Positions 3,781 to 7,163 of a stretch of DNA of 7,163 bases are shown here, in pieces (position 1 is the stretch's first letter; each line of letters begins with the position of its first letter). The DNA comes from Nitrospirota bacterium (lineage in GTDB: Bacteria; Nitrospirota; Thermodesulfovibrionia; Thermodesulfovibrionales; JdFR-88): the NCBI GenBank assembly GCA_021825785.1, contig JAKAGP010000086.1, positions 1 through 7,163 of the forward strand, read 5' to 3'. Below the pieces are notes generated by a model, which saw only the letters and a list, made by a program, of their open reading frames with translations, did no database searches and was not told the origin of the DNA. The position numbers and the translations under genes were made by a program.

Positions 3781-6501
3781 ATGGCAACTCCCCCTGACAG
3801 GATTAACGGCACGATCGTCTCCAGGACCCCGCGGACAGGGGGGCCGCATGGCAACAACGATGCGGAAATAAAATATAAAGCCCTTTTCGAACAGTCCCCA
3901 TATGGCATTGTGATCATTGACACGCGGGGAACGATCCTGGATTCCAATGAGACGGCGCACCGCGACCTCGGATATACGCGGGAGGAGTTCGCGAATCTTT
4001 CCATTGCCGATATCGATCCCTTCGAGTCCGCCGCCGAAACACAGGCCCGCATAGGCCGGATATTGAGCAGTGGCGGGGCCGAATTCGATGTAAAGCACAG
4101 GACAAAAGAGGGAGAGGCAAGGGATGTCCATGTCATTATAAAACCTCTTGCCTTATCCGGGCAGACCGTCCTGCACGCCATCTGGCGCGATATCACGGAA
4201 CGTAAGCGGGCAGATGGCGCGATGCGGCTGCAAAGCGAGATCATCGGAAACATCTCAGAGGGCATCTATCTCGTAAGCGCAAAAGATCTCAGGATTATTT
4301 ACGCCAATCCGAGGATGGAGGAGATGTTCGGCTACGCCGCTGGCGAGATGAACGGCAAACACGTATCGGTGGTCAACGCCCCGGCGGCGGGGGACCCTTC
4401 GGGGACGGCGGAGAGGATCGGTGAGGCTCTTAAAAAGACAGGCAAATGGCACGGCGAGGTGCTCAACGTCAGGAAGGACGGGACAACCTTCTGGAGCCAT
4501 GCCTCCGTATCGGCGCTGCATCATCCGCAGTACGGCGAGGTCTATGTCTCTCTGCAGACGGACATCACGGCCCGCAAGCAGGCGGAGGATGCGCTTCAAA
4601 GCAGCGAGGAGCGCTTCCGGCTGGCCATGCTCGGCGCGACTGACGGCCTCTGGGACTGGAACCTGAAGACGGATGAGGTGTATTTTTCGCCGCGCTGGAA
4701 GGCCATGCTGGGCTACGCCGATGAAGAGCTTAACAATCACATTGACACATGCAAGGCGCTGATGCACCCGGACGACAGGGACTCTTGCTTTGCGTTTGTC
4801 CGGGGGTTCCTGGAGAGCCGGGCTGACAAGTTCGAGATAGAATACCGTTTGAGGCGAAAGGACGGAGAATATCTTGATATCCTTTCCCGGGCTTTCCTGG
4901 TGCGCGATTCCGGCGGCATGCCGCTGCGTCTGGTGGGCACCCATGTGGACATCACGGAACGCAAGAAGATGCAGGAGGCCTTCCGCCGGAGCGAAGAGTT
5001 CATAAGGAACATCCTCGACAACGTGGACGAGGGCTTTCTGGTGGTGGACCGCGATTTCAGCATCCTGACGGCAAACAAGGCTTACTGCGCGTGGAACAAC
5101 GCCACAAGCGCCGGCATCATCGGCAGGCATTGCTATGAAGTTTCCCACAGGGCGGCGCGGCCCTGCGATGAGCGGGGAGAAGAGTGCGCGGTAAAAAGGG
5201 TGTTCGAGACCGGCCAGCCCTGCACGGCCATGCACAAACATGAAGACCCCAATGGCAAAATCATGTATGTGGAGACAAAGGCGTTTCCCCTCAGGGACTC
5301 CTCGGGCTCCGTCACGTCGGCAATCGAGACGATCCATAACATAACCGAGAGGCACCTGCTTGAAGCGGAGCAGTTGAAGAGCCAGAAGCTTGAGGCGATC
5401 GGGACCCTGGCCGGCGGCATTGCCCACGACTTCAACAACCTTCTGCAGGGCATATTCGGAAACATATCGATGGCGAAGCTGAGCCTGGACCGGGAGGAAG
5501 TTGCGCTTGCCAGGCTCGAACAGGCGGAAAAGGCCCTGAACATGTCCGTCAGCCTCGCCATCCAGCTTCTGACATTCTCCAAGGGCGGCAGTCCGGTGAA
5601 GAAGAATATCAGCCTGAAGGCAGTTATAGAAAACGCCGCGAATTTCGCCCTGAGCGGCTCCCGCTGCCATTTCGACGCCGATATCAGCCGGGACCTGTGG
5701 CATGTCGAGGCTGACGAAGGGCAGATCGGCCAGGTAATGCAGAACATTATCCTTAACGCGAATGAGGCGATGCCGGAGGGCGGCGCCGTGGCGATCTCCG
5801 CCGGGAACGTGGAGGTCCCCGTGGGAAGCAGCGCATCTCTGCCCAAAGGGGGCAAATTCGTGAAGATATCCGTCCGGGACTCGGGCATTGGCATACCCGA
5901 GCACTACCTGTCCAGGATATTCGACCCTTATTTCACGACCAAGCAGAGAGGCAGCGGACTCGGGCTGGCAACATCGTATTCCATCGTCAGGAACCACGGC
6001 GGCGTGATCGGGGCGGCCTCCAGGGCCGGCAAGGGCAGCACCTTTACCGTCTTTCTGCCTGCGGCAACGGGGCCGGCGGACGAGCAGCCCTCCCCGCGGC
6101 CGGCCGCACGTATGGCGCGCAAGGGGAATATCCTTTTCATGGACGACGAGGATATTGTGACACAGGTGGTAAAGGCGATGATCGATATCCTGGGCCATGA
6201 TGTTGTCTGCGCTGCAAATGGAGAGGAGGCGATTGAAAAGTTCAAGCGGGCCAGGGACGAGGGCAGGCCATTCGATGTCGTCATCCTCGACCTGACGGTC
6301 AAGGGGGGCATGGGCGGAGAGCAGGCCCTGGGCCGGCTTCGGGAGATAGACTCCGGTATAAAGGCCATCGTGTCCAGCGGATACTCCGACAGCCCGGTGG
6401 TTTCGGATTACAGGTCTTACGGCTTTTCCGCGTTTCTGAACAAGCCTTACATGATCGAGGCCCTGAGGGACAGCCTGAACGCCCTGCTTCTCCAGTCATA
6501 A
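3781..6501 (+). CDS. Cytoplasmic hybrid sensor histidine kinase (PAS x4, HisKA, HATPase, REC)
   Basis: The 906-residue protein senses signals through PAS domains and passes phosphate from His to its own receiver. PAS domains lie at about 30-140, 150-265, 275-396 and 404-525; three end in the usual DITERK/DITARK type motif and the fourth in NITERH. The HisKA H-box is AGGIAHDFNN, with phospho-acceptor H549. The ATPase has the N-box around N655/N659, G1 DSGIGIP (700-706), F-box IFDPYFTTK and G2 GSGLGLA (724-730). The receiver (about 782-902) has acidic D788/D789, phospho-acceptor D837, S865/S866 and K888, so all catalytic residues are present. There is no membrane segment. PAS4 is Cys-rich (C436, C451, C462, C469, C481) in a pattern seen in other anaerobe PAS domains; cofactor or redox sensing is inference. 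No separate response regulator lies nearby, so the partner is unknown. ATG 3781 directly follows the mini-ORF stop and lacks a Shine-Dalgarno. Confidence 0.93.
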   Translation: MATPPDRINGTIVSRTPRTGGPHGNNDAEIKYKALFEQSPYGIVIIDTRGTILDSNETAHRDLGYTREEFANLSIADIDPFESAAETQARIGRILSSGGAEFDVKHRTKEGEARDVHVIIKPLALSGQTVLHAIWRDITERKRADGAMRLQSEIIGNISEGIYLVSAKDLRIIYANPRMEEMFGYAAGEMNGKHVSVVNAPAAGDPSGTAERIGEALKKTGKWHGEVLNVRKDGTTFWSHASVSALHHPQYGEVYVSLQTDITARKQAEDALQSSEERFRLAMLGATDGLWDWNLKTDEVYFSPRWKAMLGYADEELNNHIDTCKALMHPDDRDSCFAFVRGFLESRADKFEIEYRLRRKDGEYLDILSRAFLVRDSGGMPLRLVGTHVDITERKKMQEAFRRSEEFIRNILDNVDEGFLVVDRDFSILTANKAYCAWNNATSAGIIGRHCYEVSHRAARPCDERGEECAVKRVFETGQPCTAMHKHEDPNGKIMYVETKAFPLRDSSGSVTSAIETIHNITERHLLEAEQLKSQKLEAIGTLAGGIAHDFNNLLQGIFGNISMAKLSLDREEVALARLEQAEKALNMSVSLAIQLLTFSKGGSPVKKNISLKAVIENAANFALSGSRCHFDADISRDLWHVEADEGQIGQVMQNIILNANEAMPEGGAVAISAGNVEVPVGSSASLPKGGKFVKISVRDSGIGIPEHYLSRIFDPYFTTKQRGSGLGLATSYSIVRNHGGVIGAASRAGKGSTFTVFLPAATGPADEQPSPRPAARMARKGNILFMDDEDIVTQVVKAMIDILGHDVVCAANGEEAIEKFKRARDEGRPFDVVILDLTVKGGMGGEQALGRLREIDSGIKAIVSSGYSDSPVVSDYRSYGFSAFLNKPYMIEALRDSLNALLLQS

Positions 6502-6503
6502 TT

Positions 6504-6524
6504 CCCGTCCCCGCGGGCTTTTTT
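6504..6524 (+). terminator. Rho-independent terminator of the histidine kinase
   Basis: CCCG (6504-6507) pairs with CGGG (6514-6517) around a six-base loop, followed by C and six T. It begins three bases after the kinase stop codon. The stem is short but all G-C, and the position is right. Confidence 0.55.
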
Positions 6525-6561
6525 GCAGATACTGAATTTTTAAGCTGGGTTTTTAAACGGC

Positions 6562-6588
6562 AAAAAAAACAGGGCAGAGCAAGCCCTG
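6562..6588 (-). terminator. Terminator-shaped hairpin on the minus strand, possibly part of an interspersed repeat
   Basis: CAGGGC (6570-6575) and GCCCTG (6583-6588) enclose seven bases, with eight A at 6562-6569. Read on the minus strand this is a textbook rho-independent terminator with a U-tract. No minus-strand gene lies to its right in the window, so it has no obvious transcript to stop. It adjoins the repeat cluster at 6598-6726 and may belong to it. Confidence 0.45.
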
Positions 6589-6597
6589 CCCCTACCG

Positions 6598-6726
6598 CCA
6601 AAGTCAAAATGCCAATTAAATAGAACCGTCCCCTTTTTCCTTTTCCGGTCATTTCTACTTTGCCCAAAGTAGGACATTTCTATTTGGCCTTGACAACCGG
6701 CAGCAAGTTATTTGACTTTGGGCAAA
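6598..6726. repeat. Cluster of inverted and direct repeats (possible mobile-element remnant)
   Basis: CCAAAGTCAAA (6598-6608) is the exact reverse complement of TTTGACTTTGG (6711-6721), as for terminal inverted repeats about 125 bp apart. Inside, CTACTTTG-CC-CAAAGTAG (6655-6672) is a perfect palindrome. Its core TTTGCCCAAAGT (6659-6670) recurs inverted at 6715-6726. CATTTCTACTTTGCC (6650-6664) and CATTTCTATTTGGCC (6675-6689) are direct repeats with 13 of 15 bases equal. The density of related copies suggests a decayed insertion-sequence end or a MITE. No transposase is encoded. Confidence 0.5.
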
Positions 6727-6741
6727 AAAGGCGTTTATAAT
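6712..6741 (+). promoter_or_regulatory. Sigma-70 promoter of the MlaE-like permease
   Basis: TTGACT (6712-6717) and a perfect TATAAT (6736-6741) are 18 bases apart. The start point near 6748 leaves a leader of about 17 bases before ATG 6765, without a clear Shine-Dalgarno. The -35 box lies inside the right arm of the repeat cluster, so a mobile sequence may have supplied part of this promoter. Confidence 0.65.
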
Positions 6742-6764
6742 CAGCGGGTTTTTACGGATTGCGT

Positions 6765-7163
6765 ATGCGGGGACTGGAGAGCGATAACGCGGGTGATGGA
6801 AACGCCATCTTGAAGGCCGCCGGTTTCCGCAATTTGGAGGCCGGCGTCCTGGATTTTTTCAGACAATCCGCGGGGGCGCTGGAGCTGTTTTTCATTTCGG
6901 CCGAAAAATTCCGCGATTTGCGCCGGCGCCCGGTAAAAACTGTCTGCTACAGGCAGATATATTTCACCGGCGTGGAGGCGCTCAGCAAAATAGCGGCCAT
7001 CGCGCTTCTCATCGGCTTAGTCATAATCACCCAGGTAAGCAGGTTCGCCGGCATGGATGCCGCCCTAACAGGGAAGGTGCTTGTCTCGGTTGTGAAGGAG
7101 CTTGGCCCCCTTTTTGTCGCCGTTATCGTGATTGCCAGGAGCTGCGGCGCGGTCGCCTCCGAG
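6765..7163 (+). CDS. MlaE/YrbE-family ABC transporter permease, partial (3' end outside window)
   Basis: ATG 6765 opens a frame of 133 codons to the edge without a stop. After a polar N-terminal stretch of about 60 residues, VKTVCYRQIYFTGVEAL leads into a membrane segment (KIAAIALLIGLVIITQV), then VVKELGPLFVAVIVIARSCGAVASE. The last matches the conserved (R/K)ELGP...R...A.ASE signature of MlaE permeases, which with an ATPase (MlaF), a lipid-binding MlaD and a periplasmic MlaC move phospholipids between the inner and outer membranes. Here the usual RVGSA-type sequence reads RSCGA. The N-terminal extension is longer than in E. coli MlaE; other lineages carry a STAS-like domain there, but this one is too short to call. 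Partner genes would be expected downstream, outside the window. Confidence 0.88.
   Translation, partial: MRGLESDNAGDGNAILKAAGFRNLEAGVLDFFRQSAGALELFFISAEKFRDLRRRPVKTVCYRQIYFTGVEALSKIAAIALLIGLVIITQVSRFAGMDAALTGKVLVSVVKELGPLFVAVIVIARSCGAVASE

Noticed and set aside
4255..6198. 647-codon open frame on the minus strand, opposite the kinase
   Set aside because: It lies fully antisense to a kinase with every catalytic motif. Long antisense frames are expected from GC-rich codon bias, and the translation shows no recognisable domain.
6299..6667. 122-codon minus-strand frame with a hydrophobic N-terminus
   Set aside because: Its start lies in the repeat cluster and the rest is antisense to the receiver domain. 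The hydrophobic stretch comes from the terminator-like hairpin sequence.

Overview
The window looks like chromosomal DNA of a GC-rich, Gram-negative anaerobe or facultative anaerobe. Two lipoproteins, one of the outer-membrane Slp family, and an MlaE-type lipid-transport permease imply an outer membrane. A sulfite-reductase-like iron-sulfur protein, a Crp/Fnr regulator, a DUF2892 protein and a multi-PAS hybrid histidine kinase fit Nitrospirota or a deltaproteobacterial-type lineage. That placement is inference; there is no rRNA or phylogenetic marker.

Layout: (1) 1-655, minus: 5' part of a siroheme/4Fe-4S nitrite/sulfite reductase-like gene, running off the left edge. (2) 656-819: divergent intergenic region with an 18-bp perfect FNR-like palindrome. 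(3) 820-about 1562/1629, plus: lipoprotein with a DNRLRE-like domain and a probable frameshift near its 3' end. (4) 1650-1841, minus: small DUF2892 membrane protein. (5) 1935-2576, minus: Crp/Fnr regulator. (6) 2751-3431, minus: Slp-family lipoprotein with Tyr-rich and Glu-rich tails. (7) 3432-3780: divergent intergenic region with a strong minus promoter, a block of nested inverted repeats and a mini-ORF. (8) 3781-6501, plus: cytoplasmic hybrid histidine kinase (four PAS, HisKA, HATPase, REC). (9) 6502-6764: terminator, repeat cluster and a strong promoter. (10) 6765-7163, plus: N-terminal part of an MlaE-family ABC permease, running off the right edge.

How it may work together: the Crp/Fnr protein has an FNR-like recognition helix, and dyads of roughly the right kind lie about 41.5 bp upstream of the predicted start points of the sulfite-reductase-like gene and of the DUF2892 gene. 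A small redox- or sulfur-responsive regulon is therefore plausible but unproven. Several genes lack a clear Shine-Dalgarno sequence, and two have a -10 box placed so that transcription would begin at the start codon, suggesting leaderless mRNAs. I found no tRNA, rRNA, CRISPR array or intact transposase gene.
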